Assembly: GCA_964490935.1 (NCBI GenBank)
Contig: CAZBEO010000025.1
Coordinates: 1 to 44,963, forward strand
Direction of reading: 5' to 3'
DNA length: 44,963 nucleotides
DNA from: JAQVYB01 sp964490935
GTDB lineage: Bacteria; Verrucomicrobiota; Kiritimatiellia; RZYC01
This document shows, piece by piece, positions 8,032 through 16,854 of this stretch (positions within the stretch are counted from its first letter, which is position 1; every line of letters begins with the position of its first letter). The position numbers and the translations under genes were made by a program. Below the pieces are notes generated by a model. The model was not told the origin of the DNA. It saw only the letters and a program-made list of their open reading frames with translations, and searched no databases.

Positions 8032-9821
8032 AACTGGAATCCTATCGTAATGTAAAATTGATACGAATCATCTACAGAACGCCGATTAAGCGGAAACCCG
8101 ACCTCAAGTCCAATCGCTCCCACCGGCGAGAACACCCGGAGACCGCCGCCTGCGCCCCACAGCAAACTCTCGTCCGTCGAGGGAACGCTCTCTTCAAACA
8201 CATTGCCTCCATCCACAAACCCAACCAGGGCGATCGGCCCATATACCTTGATGCACAACTCGCCCGAGAGCGTCAGCATCGAGCACCCACCCGTCGGATC
8301 CTCGTCGATCAGCGGGCCGGCCATTTGATAGGCGTAACCACGAATCGTATCGCTCCCGCCGGCATAAAACCGTTCATCGGCAGGAATATCAAACACATCG
8401 CCCCCTTGAATCAGCCCGATGTTGCAGTTCCCGCTCAGTGTAATTTGCGGGATGCTCCACACCTTTACAATCTGACGCCAGCGAAAGCGCTCACGGATGA
8501 AGCGACTCTGATCCTTCCAATTCGTGAAATATTCCGCTTCGCCGAAAAGCACGCCCCCGCGCGTGGGTTCAATTCGGTCATTTCTGAAATCCCAGCGCAC
8601 GCTCACCGGGAACGACTGCAAATAGTGTTTCTGTGTTTCATCAAACTGCTCCACCTCCGCAATTTTCATCGCATAAGCGCAGGAGAGGTTGACCTGCGGC
8701 ATCAAATCCCAGCTCATGCCAAGCTGGTTCTTCCAATAGACGGAGTTGTAGGCCCGAGGGCGATCATCTCCCAACCGCGAGAAGGCCTTCAAGGCCACCG
8801 AGCGATGAAAAAAATGGGGAATGGAATAACTCAGTTCGCCCTGCGTTTGTTTTTCCGCCACGGCAACTTCTGCGTGCAGGCACTCCGCCTCTCCAAACAA
8901 ATTCCTGTTTTCCCAATTCGCGGAAACGCCCGCCCCCTTTTCCGTATTGTATCCCACTCCGAACCCTACGGAACGGCGTGGTCTTTCCGTAACCTCCAGC
9001 TTCATCTCCACGGTGTCATCCGCTTCATCCTCCGGCTCCATCGACAGCATGGAAACCGAAAAGAGACCACTGGACGCCAACAAATCCTGAAAGATGCGAA
9101 CATCCGACGGATTGTATAGCGCCCCCTTTTTCCAGGGAACCATCTTATTGATAAGCGCACGCTTCACCCGCTTAAGCCCGGTCACATTCAGCCCACCAAA
9201 TTTGGACTGCATCCCCGCATCTAACACCCAGCGCACATTCACCCTTCCACTCGCATAATCTGCCGTGACCACCTGCGAAGCCACCTTGACAAAGGGAAAA
9301 CCCTGGCGGCGCACCTCGTCCAGCAAACGTGACCTGGCCGTCGTTACGGTCCGGTAATACGCACGCTCCCCTTCCACCAGACCAAGCATGGCCCGTGTTG
9401 GAACAATCGGATTCACCCCTTCGAGGGCATTGGTGAATCCGACTTGAACGACGCCGAAAACAAAGGGTTCATTCAGCAGGACGGTTATACGGGCCGTCAG
9501 ATCATCCGAAACGCCGGAAATGCCCGTCTGAATATCGGCATTGAACCAGCCGCGCGACATCAGCAGTTTTTTAAATCCGGATTTGTCGCGAAGCATTCTC
9601 ATGTGGAGCAGCGCCGCTGTTGGAGGCGGTGCATTACGGTAATTCCAGGTATCCGAAACCTGTTTAAAAAGCGGCTCCAAATCGGTTCCGCTCAACCCCT
9701 CGAAAGCCACACGATACGGCTTGGTCAAGGGAGTAAAGGTGCTCTCATTCGACCACGCCATTCCCGCAAAAAGAAGAAGGATGGCCAGCAACAAATTCCG
9801 AATGGCGGTTCTTCTTATCAT
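8028..9821 (-). CDS. tamA: TamA-like outer-membrane Omp85 protein
   Basis: 597 aa with a Sec signal peptide (cleavage near WSNES, about residue 25), an N-terminal half with POTRA-type alpha/beta repeats (about 35-270), and a C-terminal 16-strand Omp85 barrel. Barrel landmarks are DFRNDRIEPTRGGVLFGEAE and the conserved lid-loop motif AGGSDTIRGY; the last residue is an aromatic Phe in ITIGFQF, a barrel signal. It pairs with the overlapping tamB gene for outer-membrane protein assembly. Its ATG overlaps the stop of the upstream lipoprotein gene by 4 bp. BamA is the main alternative, but the short length and tamB partner favour TamA. Confidence 0.93.
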   Translation of the reverse strand: MIRRTAIRNLLLAILLLFAGMAWSNESTFTPLTKPYRVAFEGLSGTDLEPLFKQVSDTWNYRNAPPPTAALLHMRMLRDKSGFKKLLMSRGWFNADIQTGISGVSDDLTARITVLLNEPFVFGVVQVGFTNALEGVNPIVPTRAMLGLVEGERAYYRTVTTARSRLLDEVRRQGFPFVKVASQVVTADYASGRVNVRWVLDAGMQSKFGGLNVTGLKRVKRALINKMVPWKKGALYNPSDVRIFQDLLASSGLFSVSMLSMEPEDEADDTVEMKLEVTERPRRSVGFGVGYNTEKGAGVSANWENRNLFGEAECLHAEVAVAEKQTQGELSYSIPHFFHRSVALKAFSRLGDDRPRAYNSVYWKNQLGMSWDLMPQVNLSCAYAMKIAEVEQFDETQKHYLQSFPVSVRWDFRNDRIEPTRGGVLFGEAEYFTNWKDQSRFIRERFRWRQIVKVWSIPQITLSGNCNIGLIQGGDVFDIPADERFYAGGSDTIRGYAYQMAGPLIDEDPTGGCSMLTLSGELCIKVYGPIALVGFVDGGNVFEESVPSTDESLLWGAGGGLRVFSPVGAIGLEVGFPLNRRSVDDSYQFYITIGFQF

Positions 9822-10801
9822 TCATTTTCCGCAGGGGGCGCATCGGCTTTTTCGTCCAGGTCCAGCACCCAGATCGGGGAAAGAACCTGTTCACTTTCAC
9901 TGGCTAGGATCAACTGCCGCCCTGTGCCGTAACACACGGCCTCGCCCTGCTCACGATGCGGAAGGATGATTTTATCCGGCTCCCCCGCAAACGCCTCCGC
10001 CCAGCTTTCTTCCGCCTTTCGTTCATATTCATACCCGTTGGTCCGAGTCATCACCAGGGCCCGCAAACCATCCGGCGCGATGTCCATTGCCGTCACACGC
10101 GCCCAGGGCAGAGTCGCCACCCGCCGCGCCGTTTGCATTCCTCCTGGCCGCTCCTGCCAGGTCGAAGCTGGCATTCGATACACTCCGCACGAGCTCATGG
10201 CTGTCTTGGTCACTAGGTAAAGATCGCCGCTGCCCGGGTCCACACCCAGCGCTTCGGCATTGTGTCCGCCGTCTTCATACTGAAATCTTAGTTCATACCA
10301 CAGCGGACATTCCTTCCGATCCACCCCTCCTTCCACGCCGCAGGGGTCCTCCAACACATATATCCGCACATGCTTTCGCTTCAGTTTGTTGTCACCGATA
10401 TCCGCCACAAACAGCCAAGACTTCCCATTAAATTCTCCCGACGCAATATCCTCCCAATCCTTGGCCTTGGCATCGCGCACACGCAGCGTCGAACGAAGTC
10501 CGCCCTGCAAATCAATCAGATAAAGCAATGGATCGTCGCCGGAATCATTGTGCGTCCAAAGCAGGTCCGGCGCGCAAACGCTCCGGGCCAGACCGCTGCA
10601 TTCACGCAGGGCTGGTGTTTGAATAGTTCCGGTGATTTGCACATCTGCTGGCTCCCTGATCGAGCGGTGCAATTCCCCCGAAACGGATGCGCACCCCGCC
10701 ACCGAAAGCATCAGCACCGACAACCAACCCAAACCCGTTCTCTTTGCACTCACTCCTAGCCCCTCTCGACCCGTTCTCTGATTTGATCCTGTTTTTTTCA
10801 T
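9818..10801 (-). CDS. Putative beta-propeller lipoprotein with DWEDIA motif
   Basis: 327 aa. A basic N-region and hydrophobic stretch end in a lipobox (LSVAGC, Cys about 37), so it is probably a lipoprotein. The body has propeller-like repeats: SGLARS...LWTHNDSGDDPLLYLID, AKDWEDIASGEF, SWLFVADIGDN, GHNAEALGVDPGSGDLYLVTK, VTAMDIAPDGLRALVMTRTNGYEY. I recall the DWEDIA/VADIGDN pair from a family of secreted proteins of unknown role, sometimes annotated as SdiA-regulated or esterase-like. A good ribosome site (GGAGAG) precedes the ATG. It overlaps thiF upstream and tamA downstream by 4 bp each, so it is translated with them. Function unknown. Confidence 0.8.
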   Translation of the reverse strand: MKKTGSNQRTGREGLGVSAKRTGLGWLSVLMLSVAGCASVSGELHRSIREPADVQITGTIQTPALRECSGLARSVCAPDLLWTHNDSGDDPLLYLIDLQGGLRSTLRVRDAKAKDWEDIASGEFNGKSWLFVADIGDNKLKRKHVRIYVLEDPCGVEGGVDRKECPLWYELRFQYEDGGHNAEALGVDPGSGDLYLVTKTAMSSCGVYRMPASTWQERPGGMQTARRVATLPWARVTAMDIAPDGLRALVMTRTNGYEYERKAEESWAEAFAGEPDKIILPHREQGEAVCYGTGRQLILASESEQVLSPIWVLDLDEKADAPPAENE

Positions 10802-11421
10802 ACTGCTTTCTCTCCACAGATCAACCGAACGACCATGTTGGCCTGATGCGCAGCCGCCATGGTAACACGCGGCGCGAGCACACCTTCCACCGCCCCATCC
10901 GTTCGCTGATCACCACACATATAGATTTTTTCTCCCAGTTGAACGGTCTTGATTTCATTCGATGAGCCATATCCGGCCAGTCCCGAGGCCGCCACCAACC
11001 AAGTTTTAGAAAAACGCTCATCTGCGAATGCGCACAGCAGCATCGCCTTGGACTCGACCGTATCGAACGCCTCTAGAATCACATCCGCTTCCGCGAATAT
11101 CTCAAACACGTTTTCCGCATCCAAGCGAATGGGATGCTTTGTCAGATCAGGTGAGAAACCCGTATCCCCGATGACCTCGGCCAGCGCCTCCACCTTTCGC
11201 ATGCCCACCTGACGGGCAAAATAATACTGGCGGTCCAGGTTGGAGGTCTCCACCCGATCAAAATCCACCAGAATCAAACGCCCCACCCCGGCGCGCGCCA
11301 GCATCAGGGCTGCGTTGGAACCGAGCCCTCCGCAGCCGGCCACGCCCACGCACGCACACGCCAACTTTTCACGTGCCTTCGACGCCGGATACATCCGACC
11401 TTCTGACGCCGTACCAACCAC
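10798..11421 (-). CDS. thiF: ThiF-family sulfur-carrier adenylyltransferase (short form)
   Basis: E1-like enzyme that adenylates the C-terminal Gly of a ThiS/MoaD-type sulfur carrier. At 207 aa it matches the short ThiF type: nucleotide motif GVAGCGGLGSN, then LILVDFDRVETSNLDRQYY, a DVILEAFDTVESKAML stretch, AASGLAGYGSSNEIKT and the C-terminal APRVTMAAAHQANMVV. The GTG start at 11421 uses GGAGGTGG, which is the Gly-Gly-Gly codon run of thiS; an ATG at 11394 behind GAAGG is an alternative. It begins 3 bp after thiS, so the carrier and its activator are coupled. thiG and thiH are not here, so thiamine synthesis is likely but not proven. Confidence 0.9.
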   Translation of the reverse strand: MVGTASEGRMYPASKAREKLACACVGVAGCGGLGSNAALMLARAGVGRLILVDFDRVETSNLDRQYYFARQVGMRKVEALAEVIGDTGFSPDLTKHPIRLDAENVFEIFAEADVILEAFDTVESKAMLLCAFADERFSKTWLVAASGLAGYGSSNEIKTVQLGEKIYMCGDQRTDGAVEGVLAPRVTMAAAHQANMVVRLICGEKAV

Positions 11422-11424
11422 GAA

Positions 11425-11658
11425 TCAACCACCTCCCAGAGGCAGAAAGAGCGAAAGTTCATCCTTCTCTTTCAAGGGCGTCCGGGCGCGGGCCTCCTGA
11501 TTGTTAATGAAGGGAATGATGTATTTCTGGTGGTCCGGTTTGATCTCACACAGCGTCATGACATCCGTTGGCGTCGCGCCCTCCGGAACTTCAATTTCCT
11601 CTCCGCGCTTATAGCGCGGTATTTGCATCACGCCATTATAGGTCAGTGTAATCTTCAT
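11425..11658 (-). CDS. thiS: ThiS/MoaD-type sulfur carrier protein
   Basis: 77-aa ubiquitin-fold carrier, MKITLTYNGVMQIP... ending LPLGGG, with the C-terminal Gly-Gly needed for adenylation and thiocarboxylation. The ATG at 11658 follows a strong GGAGG; a longer in-frame extension upstream has no such site. It would deliver sulfur to thiazole synthase (ThiS role) or another cofactor pathway (MoaD role); the partner short-form ThiF next door favours ThiS. The extra third Gly is unusual for textbook ThiS but the ending remains GG. Confidence 0.85.
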   Translation of the reverse strand: MKITLTYNGVMQIPRYKRGEEIEVPEGATPTDVMTLCEIKPDHQKYIIPFINNQEARARTPLKEKDELSLFLPLGGG

Positions 11659-11715
11659 TCTTGCCCTCCCGGATTCACACAGAGTCTTTACCGGCAAATG
11701 TCGGGACCAATCCGA

Positions 11716-13443
11716 CTACCACGCGATATGACCGACCAGCCCCTTGCATCCTGGAAAATCCACCTGCATGCCCTGCGAGCTGTAATGCGTCATCTGCCCA
11801 TCCGCCTCAATTCGTCCGCCGCCGTCCGAATCCCTGTTCTTCAAAATGGCCGCCAGACAAAAAGCCCGCTCCAGCCCATCCCCTCTCCCGAAATTCCACA
11901 CCTCATCCGGCTGTGCCACACGAGTTCCATCATAGATCGATTCATTCGGAAGGGCTTCAAGGGTCTCCAGAATGCGGCTCAACTCCCACCCTTTTGTGGC
12001 CTCCACGCACACAGGATTTCTTTCAAGGGCCGCCTGGGTAAAGGGCACCCAGTCCGTTGCGCTTAAATCGCGATAGGCATAAAACGCCAAATCCGCCACC
12101 GTCGAACGAGGGCGCATCTCTTCGAGACAAGTCATCACCTCTTCCCGCGACATACCGGGCTTCAGCCGAATGGGTTCTGTCGGCACAAAGTGCTCGACCT
12201 GTGGCAGGCGTGGCTTCAAATGAATGAATTCCAGCAGTTTCTCAAGAATCTGCGGAGCCTTCTCGTTTTTGCAGTCGAACTCCTTCAGCAGCCTTTCATG
12301 CCCCACCGTGTCTTCGAATTCAATCGTCCGCCCTGCGAAAAAGTTTTCCATTTTACTCAGGACTACCCGGCCTTCAATCGGTTCACAGCTCCATTGGTAT
12401 TCATCCGCCTCATCAAGCAAGCGATCTCGCGTGCTCACATTCACCTGGAACGAACTTGAATGCTCATAATGAAAGGCGATTTCCAGCGCGAGGTACCGCT
12501 TGCGGCCATGACACTCCTGCTCTAACTGAAAGCACTGCTGAAATTCGCTGTACCGACGCAAAAAGTTGACGATCAATTCCCGGTCGATAAGCGCCGTCGT
12601 AAAGGCCTTCAGTTTGTGGGCGAACCGCTCGTAATGAGTCGGGTCCATGGTCGCCTCGGGATAGACTGTATGCACATAGCCGGTCGAGTGCGCCACCATG
12701 GTCACGCGCTCATTGCGCAACGCCCGCTGAGCCTTTTCAGTCAGTTCAGTGCCGTTAAACCACATCGCCTTGGTCAGGATGCGCCGGTTATTGGTCAGTA
12801 CGCCTTCCTTCACGTCCACAAAATTCTGCGAATGCAACGGAGTGGCCAGCAGAAATATGTCCTCGAGAGGAATGTCACAAACAACATAGAGGGCCGCCGC
12901 ATAAAGCGTCGCCAGCGACACACATTCGCCCGCACCGTTCGCATAAGCCGGTTTATGACAAAAGGCATCCATCGCCTCAATGGTCTCCGTCTTCCAGTAC
13001 GGAATGGTGTCCTGCGTATACTTATCCAGGCCAAAGTGACGGCGGATGTCGATGTCGAAGTAATACTTGTCCCCCTCATAACCAAAGAGCGCATTACTCT
13101 GGCTCAGGGTCTCCTCATCCACATAGTTTCGGAAGCGGGCCATTTCGCGCTCCTGCGTGGTCAGGCCCCAAGTGTCCAGGTCCAGATTGAAATCATACTG
13201 ATCGATGATGAACTGTTTCAGGCGCAGAATTTTTCGGTAGGTGGACAGTTTATCCAGCTTTTTAAACCAAGGGTGGTCGCGCCAGGCCCATATCCGAGGC
13301 GACATGATGTTGGCCAGCACCAGGCTGTACATCAACTCCGGGAAGATGAAAATTTCCATATCGGAGAGTGTGATGGCGGAAGAATACTTCTCCATCTGCT
13401 CCGGCGGAATCGAGCGGTCCCTGTTTTGTTCGAACGCGGTCAT
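11716..13443 (-). CDS. Transglutaminase-like cysteine-protease-fold protein
   Basis: 575 aa, no signal peptide seen. I chose ATG 13443 (MTAFEQNRDR), 2 bp after the stop of the surface-repeat gene; the upstream extension lacks protein character and overlaps that gene. The middle carries what looks like a transglutaminase-like core: GAGECVSLATLYAAAL (Cys about 172) with the His in TPLHSQNFVDVKEG about 32 residues later and an Asp just after it, consistent with a Cys-His-Asp triad. The flanks are rich in Trp, Tyr and Glu and do not resemble anything I can name. It may be a cytoplasmic peptidase or amidase. No strong ribosome site, so translation is probably coupled to the upstream gene. Confidence 0.7.
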   Translation of the reverse strand: MTAFEQNRDRSIPPEQMEKYSSAITLSDMEIFIFPELMYSLVLANIMSPRIWAWRDHPWFKKLDKLSTYRKILRLKQFIIDQYDFNLDLDTWGLTTQEREMARFRNYVDEETLSQSNALFGYEGDKYYFDIDIRRHFGLDKYTQDTIPYWKTETIEAMDAFCHKPAYANGAGECVSLATLYAAALYVVCDIPLEDIFLLATPLHSQNFVDVKEGVLTNNRRILTKAMWFNGTELTEKAQRALRNERVTMVAHSTGYVHTVYPEATMDPTHYERFAHKLKAFTTALIDRELIVNFLRRYSEFQQCFQLEQECHGRKRYLALEIAFHYEHSSSFQVNVSTRDRLLDEADEYQWSCEPIEGRVVLSKMENFFAGRTIEFEDTVGHERLLKEFDCKNEKAPQILEKLLEFIHLKPRLPQVEHFVPTEPIRLKPGMSREEVMTCLEEMRPRSTVADLAFYAYRDLSATDWVPFTQAALERNPVCVEATKGWELSRILETLEALPNESIYDGTRVAQPDEVWNFGRGDGLERAFCLAAILKNRDSDGGGRIEADGQMTHYSSQGMQVDFPGCKGLVGHIAW

Positions 13444-13445
13444 GA

Positions 13446-14027
13446 CTAAAAGGCTGCGTTGATCAACGGCAGAATGGGCAGCGTTTCTTTGTCGGATATA
13501 ATGTTCACGATCCCGATCTGCACGCCATACATGACCTGCGTGGCATTGAATAGGCCAATCTGCAACCCGCTCATATCCTGCGCATAATTCACCACACCGA
13601 TCTGAAGTCCATGTACCGCCATCATGCCCATATTCATCGGGCCGGTCTGCACGCCGCGAACCTCGCCATTCACCAGGTTGTAGAATCCGCCCTGCCACCC
13701 GATCAATCCCTCGCCCACTAGGTTGGCAATACCGAACTGAACACCCGCCATTTGTGAATCCACCGTGTTCAAGCCACCCACTTGCAGGCCGATCTGGTTA
13801 TCATACGTCTGATTCCAGAGGCCGACATCCAGACCGGCCACATTCGCATTCGCCCCGTATATACTCAGACGAAGACCGACCACATCCCGCTCCTCCGAAA
13901 AAATCTGTATCGGTGCCCACAGCGACAACTGAATTGGAACCGCCTCATAAAAAGCACGGCAACGCGCCGCAGAAACCGATAGAACGAAAACCAACATGCA
14001 GAATATTCGGATACCACAGCGGCTCAT
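13446..14027 (-). CDS. LA_2272-like surface-repeat protein
   Basis: 193 aa, secreted: signal peptide MSRCGIRIFCMLVFVLSVSA, then at least seven short repeats of the form G-L/V-Q-I/F-G-x-x-N (GLQVGGLN, GVQFGIANL, GVQTGPMN, GLQIGVVN, GLQIGLFN, GVQIGIVN). This pattern matches what I know as the Leptospira LA_2272 surface-repeat family. The start at 14027 has an ideal AGGAGG 7 nt upstream. The repeats suggest a beta-helix or strand-rich exposed structure. It is the first gene of the run leading to tamA/tamB, which could assemble such an envelope protein; that link is inference. Confidence 0.72.
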   Translation of the reverse strand: MSRCGIRIFCMLVFVLSVSAARCRAFYEAVPIQLSLWAPIQIFSEERDVVGLRLSIYGANANVAGLDVGLWNQTYDNQIGLQVGGLNTVDSQMAGVQFGIANLVGEGLIGWQGGFYNLVNGEVRGVQTGPMNMGMMAVHGLQIGVVNYAQDMSGLQIGLFNATQVMYGVQIGIVNIISDKETLPILPLINAAF

Positions 14028-14121
14028 GAAAGGACCTCCTTCGCTTAAATCATTACTGAAATCACTTGAACAGCCTATACACCACATCCACTCCATTGAA
14101 AAGAATCTTCCCCCTTGATTT

Positions 14122-15498
14122 TTATAAAAGTTGTCCGGCGGCATCCCGTGCAGCGTCTCGAATGAGTTCCGGCATCGCCGGATGAATATACACGGTGCGC
14201 AGCAAGTCCTGCACGCCGCCCTTCGCATACATCACCGGCAAAACGCCCTGAATCAGCGTGCAGGCATCTTCCCCGATGAGGTGCACGCCCAGCAAACGCC
14301 CCGTCGCCTTTTGCACCAGCAGTTTTACAAAGCCCTCCCTCAACTGCCTCGCCAAACCGGCATTACTGTCGGCATACAGGGCCCGCCCAACCACGTAGTC
14401 TTCGCCGGCCTCCTTCAACTCCTCCTCCGTGGCCCCTGCGCCAGCAATCTCCGGATCGGTAAAGACCCCATGCGGCATAGGCCCATAATCCAGCGGCTCC
14501 CGCTTGCCACCCTCCAACACCGTCCGCACCAGATATTCCCCCTCCAGATTCACGCTATGCCGAAAAAGATAGCGTCCAACACAATCGCCCAGCGCATAGA
14601 CGCCCGCCGCCGCCGTCTCTAGGTGTTCGTTCACCTGAATAAATCCACGATCATCCAGCCGGATACCCCCCGCCTCCGCCTGCAAATTCCCCGTATTCGG
14701 ATTCACCCCCGAGACCACCAGCAGTGCCGCCCCACTCACCGTTTCCTCCCGACCATCCGAATAGAGAAACCGAACATGAAACATTTTCCCGTCGTGCGAC
14801 ACCTCTTTCGGCACCCCGTGATGAACCGTATGCCTCGCGGAAAATTGCGCTTCAAACAACCGCTGCACCTCGGCATCTTCCGGGCGCAGAAAGCGGCTAC
14901 GCACCAGGTAATGAACTTGTGTACCAAATGTTCCAAAGGCATGGCCCAGTTCGCAGGCGATGTACCCCGCCCCCAGAATGATCATGCTTTCAGGCAGCGC
15001 GTTCTGAAGCAGCGCCTCCGTACTCGTCATATATGGAACGCGATCCAGTCCCGGAACCGGAGGAATGGACGGCGTGGAGCCCGTGGCTATAAATATCCGT
15101 TCTGCGGCGATGCCCCGCCCCTCCCCCAGGCGCAGTGTTTTTTCACCTGCAAAAGAGGCGATATCCCGATACCACGTCAAGTGTTCCGTGTTTCCGATCC
15201 TCCGCTCGATCTGCCCGGCCATCTCCTGCACGTCCGCCTGCATCCGCGCCGCCAGGGCCGGATAATCCACACCCACTTCGCCATTCCATTGCAGATTCAA
15301 GCGAGAGGCGTGGCGCATGCGCAGAAGAAAATCAGCGGGATGAATGAGTATTTTTGAGGGAATGCATCCCCGGTTCAGGCAGGTTCCACCCAGCGGCCCG
15401 GGATCAATCAACGCCGTTTTTAGGCCCATTCCCGCCGCAGGCAAAGCAATTTTCAGTCCGCCACCAGACCCGATTACCGCCACATCATACCGTTCCAT
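14122..15498 (-). CDS. Class I pyridine nucleotide-disulfide oxidoreductase
   Basis: 458 aa from ATG 15498 (MERYDVAVIGSG), which follows GGAGAGG. FAD-binding fold at the N-terminus, redox-active cysteines Cys40 and Cys45 in GGTCLNRGCIPSK, NAD(P)-binding motif ILGAGYIACELG, the second FAD motif GVYALGDCVG, and a dimerisation domain ending with HPAMPEL, where His and Glu form the catalytic base. This is the dihydrolipoamide dehydrogenase / mycothione reductase / mercuric reductase group. In the first nucleotide motif GSGGGL the last conserved Gly is Leu. No lipoyl complex genes are near, so the substrate disulfide cannot be named. The gene is preceded by the FIST gene with a 32-bp gap. Confidence 0.9.
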   Translation of the reverse strand: MERYDVAVIGSGGGLKIALPAAGMGLKTALIDPGPLGGTCLNRGCIPSKILIHPADFLLRMRHASRLNLQWNGEVGVDYPALAARMQADVQEMAGQIERRIGNTEHLTWYRDIASFAGEKTLRLGEGRGIAAERIFIATGSTPSIPPVPGLDRVPYMTSTEALLQNALPESMIILGAGYIACELGHAFGTFGTQVHYLVRSRFLRPEDAEVQRLFEAQFSARHTVHHGVPKEVSHDGKMFHVRFLYSDGREETVSGAALLVVSGVNPNTGNLQAEAGGIRLDDRGFIQVNEHLETAAAGVYALGDCVGRYLFRHSVNLEGEYLVRTVLEGGKREPLDYGPMPHGVFTDPEIAGAGATEEELKEAGEDYVVGRALYADSNAGLARQLREGFVKLLVQKATGRLLGVHLIGEDACTLIQGVLPVMYAKGGVQDLLRTVYIHPAMPELIRDAARDAAGQLL

Positions 15499-15530
15499 AA
15501 CCTCTCCAACCGTGTGATATATTTCGTGAC

Positions 15531-16652
15531 TCAGTTGCAACGCAAGACGGCCAGTACGGTGGTCTTATTGAACAGACGCGGCCCGCCGGCATTATAGGAA
15601 GCGATCTCTCCAAGCGTCAGCACGCCTCTGGGCTCCGCCCCGCCCGCCACCAGGGCCAGCTTGCTGTTGATCACATCCAGCTCCCGCTCAAAATAATCGC
15701 CCAGAAAACGGACGCGTGAAATGCAATCCACCACAAAGGCGTGCGTCACCACCCCACCATTCGCCTGGCTCAGGCAATCATCCGCCGCCGCTGCCGCCGC
15801 CGCAATCAACTCCATGCGATTGCCCTTCAGAATACTGATCACGGTATTCTCTTCCACCTCGCCGCAGCAAACCAAATGGCCCTGCGCATCAATCAAAAGC
15901 GGATCGCGCACAATCGGCTCCTGCCCCTCCACATGGATGCCCAGTGGATACCGCATGGCCAATTCATAAAAACGATCCGCCGTCAGGCGTTCCCCCGAAT
16001 CACGCTCGATGATCTCCTGATAAAGCGACAGCGCATCCTTGTAATTGATTTCCCGGATTACATTCCCGCTTGTCTTGTTCGCAACAAAAGGACCATCCAG
16101 CGATTTCCAGCCGTGCCGAACACCCAGCGAGCACCTGCACGACATGGGCATCACCACCGCCGCATCCTCAAAGATACCCTCTTCTGAAAAGACCACCGGG
16201 AACCGACGAAGCGAAAGAGAGCCCGCCCCTCCGCCAACAAAGCGAACCGACGGGCCGAACGCCTTCTGCAAACGGTCAAGCATCCCGGATATATTCGAGG
16301 AAAGGCCGTCCACGAAGAGCATCGCCGTACGAACTTTTTCAATGCCCTTCAATCTGGAAATATCCGGGATTTCGCAAGAACCGGAGCTGACAGATCGAAT
16401 AATGAACGGCTCCATCGCCCCCTGAAACTGCGTGACCACGCAGGCCTTTTCATAGTGCCGCCCGCCCCAGATCACCCCAGGAAAAACGCCACCGAAAAAG
16501 CGGCGTCCCGTCCGCTTAAGCTCCGAAACCAGTTGGTTCCCATCCGCCCAACACTGCTCGCCCACACCCACAAAAAAAACATCGTCTTCGGACGCAGGCA
16601 TTTCCTTCAGCCGTTCTGCAATTTTTTGTGCACTATCTGCCTGTATCAGCAT
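15531..16652 (-). CDS. FIST-domain signal transduction protein
   Basis: 373 aa with FIST_N (about 25-210) and FIST_C (about 220-355) features: FVGVGEQ, TAMLFVDGLS, FVGGGAGSLSLRR, DAAVVMPMS..CSLGVRHGWK, YPLGIHVEG, DPLLIDAQGHLVC, VDCISRVRFLG, GGAEPRGVLTLGEIA. FIST domains are thought to bind small ligands, perhaps amino acids, in bacterial sensing, and often lie near chemotaxis or GGDEF proteins. No such output gene is here; the only likely partner is the downstream oxidoreductase. Soluble, no membrane segment. The ATG at 16652 is weakly served by GGATGAG. Confidence 0.9.
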   Translation of the reverse strand: MLIQADSAQKIAERLKEMPASEDDVFFVGVGEQCWADGNQLVSELKRTGRRFFGGVFPGVIWGGRHYEKACVVTQFQGAMEPFIIRSVSSGSCEIPDISRLKGIEKVRTAMLFVDGLSSNISGMLDRLQKAFGPSVRFVGGGAGSLSLRRFPVVFSEEGIFEDAAVVMPMSCRCSLGVRHGWKSLDGPFVANKTSGNVIREINYKDALSLYQEIIERDSGERLTADRFYELAMRYPLGIHVEGQEPIVRDPLLIDAQGHLVCCGEVEENTVISILKGNRMELIAAAAAAADDCLSQANGGVVTHAFVVDCISRVRFLGDYFERELDVINSKLALVAGGAEPRGVLTLGEIASYNAGGPRLFNKTTVLAVLRCN

Positions 16653-16688
16653 AGCTCATCCAATCTTTTCTATTTCGAGTGAGACACT

Positions 16689-16850
16689 TTATGCCCGCAA
16701 CGCACTCAATGGTTGAGATGCTATTCCATGCCACCCCCGCTGACAAGCCCCAAAGTGCGTTCCACGCAACCCAAGCTTCAGGATGATGACGATCAAGAGA
16801 GTCAAAAAGACAACGGGCACCCCCAGGAACACGAACCAGGTGTTTTTCAT
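16689..16850 (-). CDS. Possible small single-span membrane protein (53 aa)
   Basis: An ATG 4 bp after the vapC stop opens a 53-aa frame: MKNTWFVFLGVPVVFLTL begins a hydrophobic helix (about residues 5-26) ending at Lys-Leu-Gly, followed by a short polar tail ending SALRA. No clear ribosome binding site. The clean transmembrane stretch right at the N-terminus is what makes it worth listing; it could be a tiny inner-membrane protein or chance. It otherwise fills a 200-bp gap between vapC and the FIST gene. Confidence 0.33.
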   Translation of the reverse strand: MKNTWFVFLGVPVVFLTLLIVIILKLGLRGTHFGACQRGWHGIASQPLSALRA

Positions 16851-16854
16851 TTGA

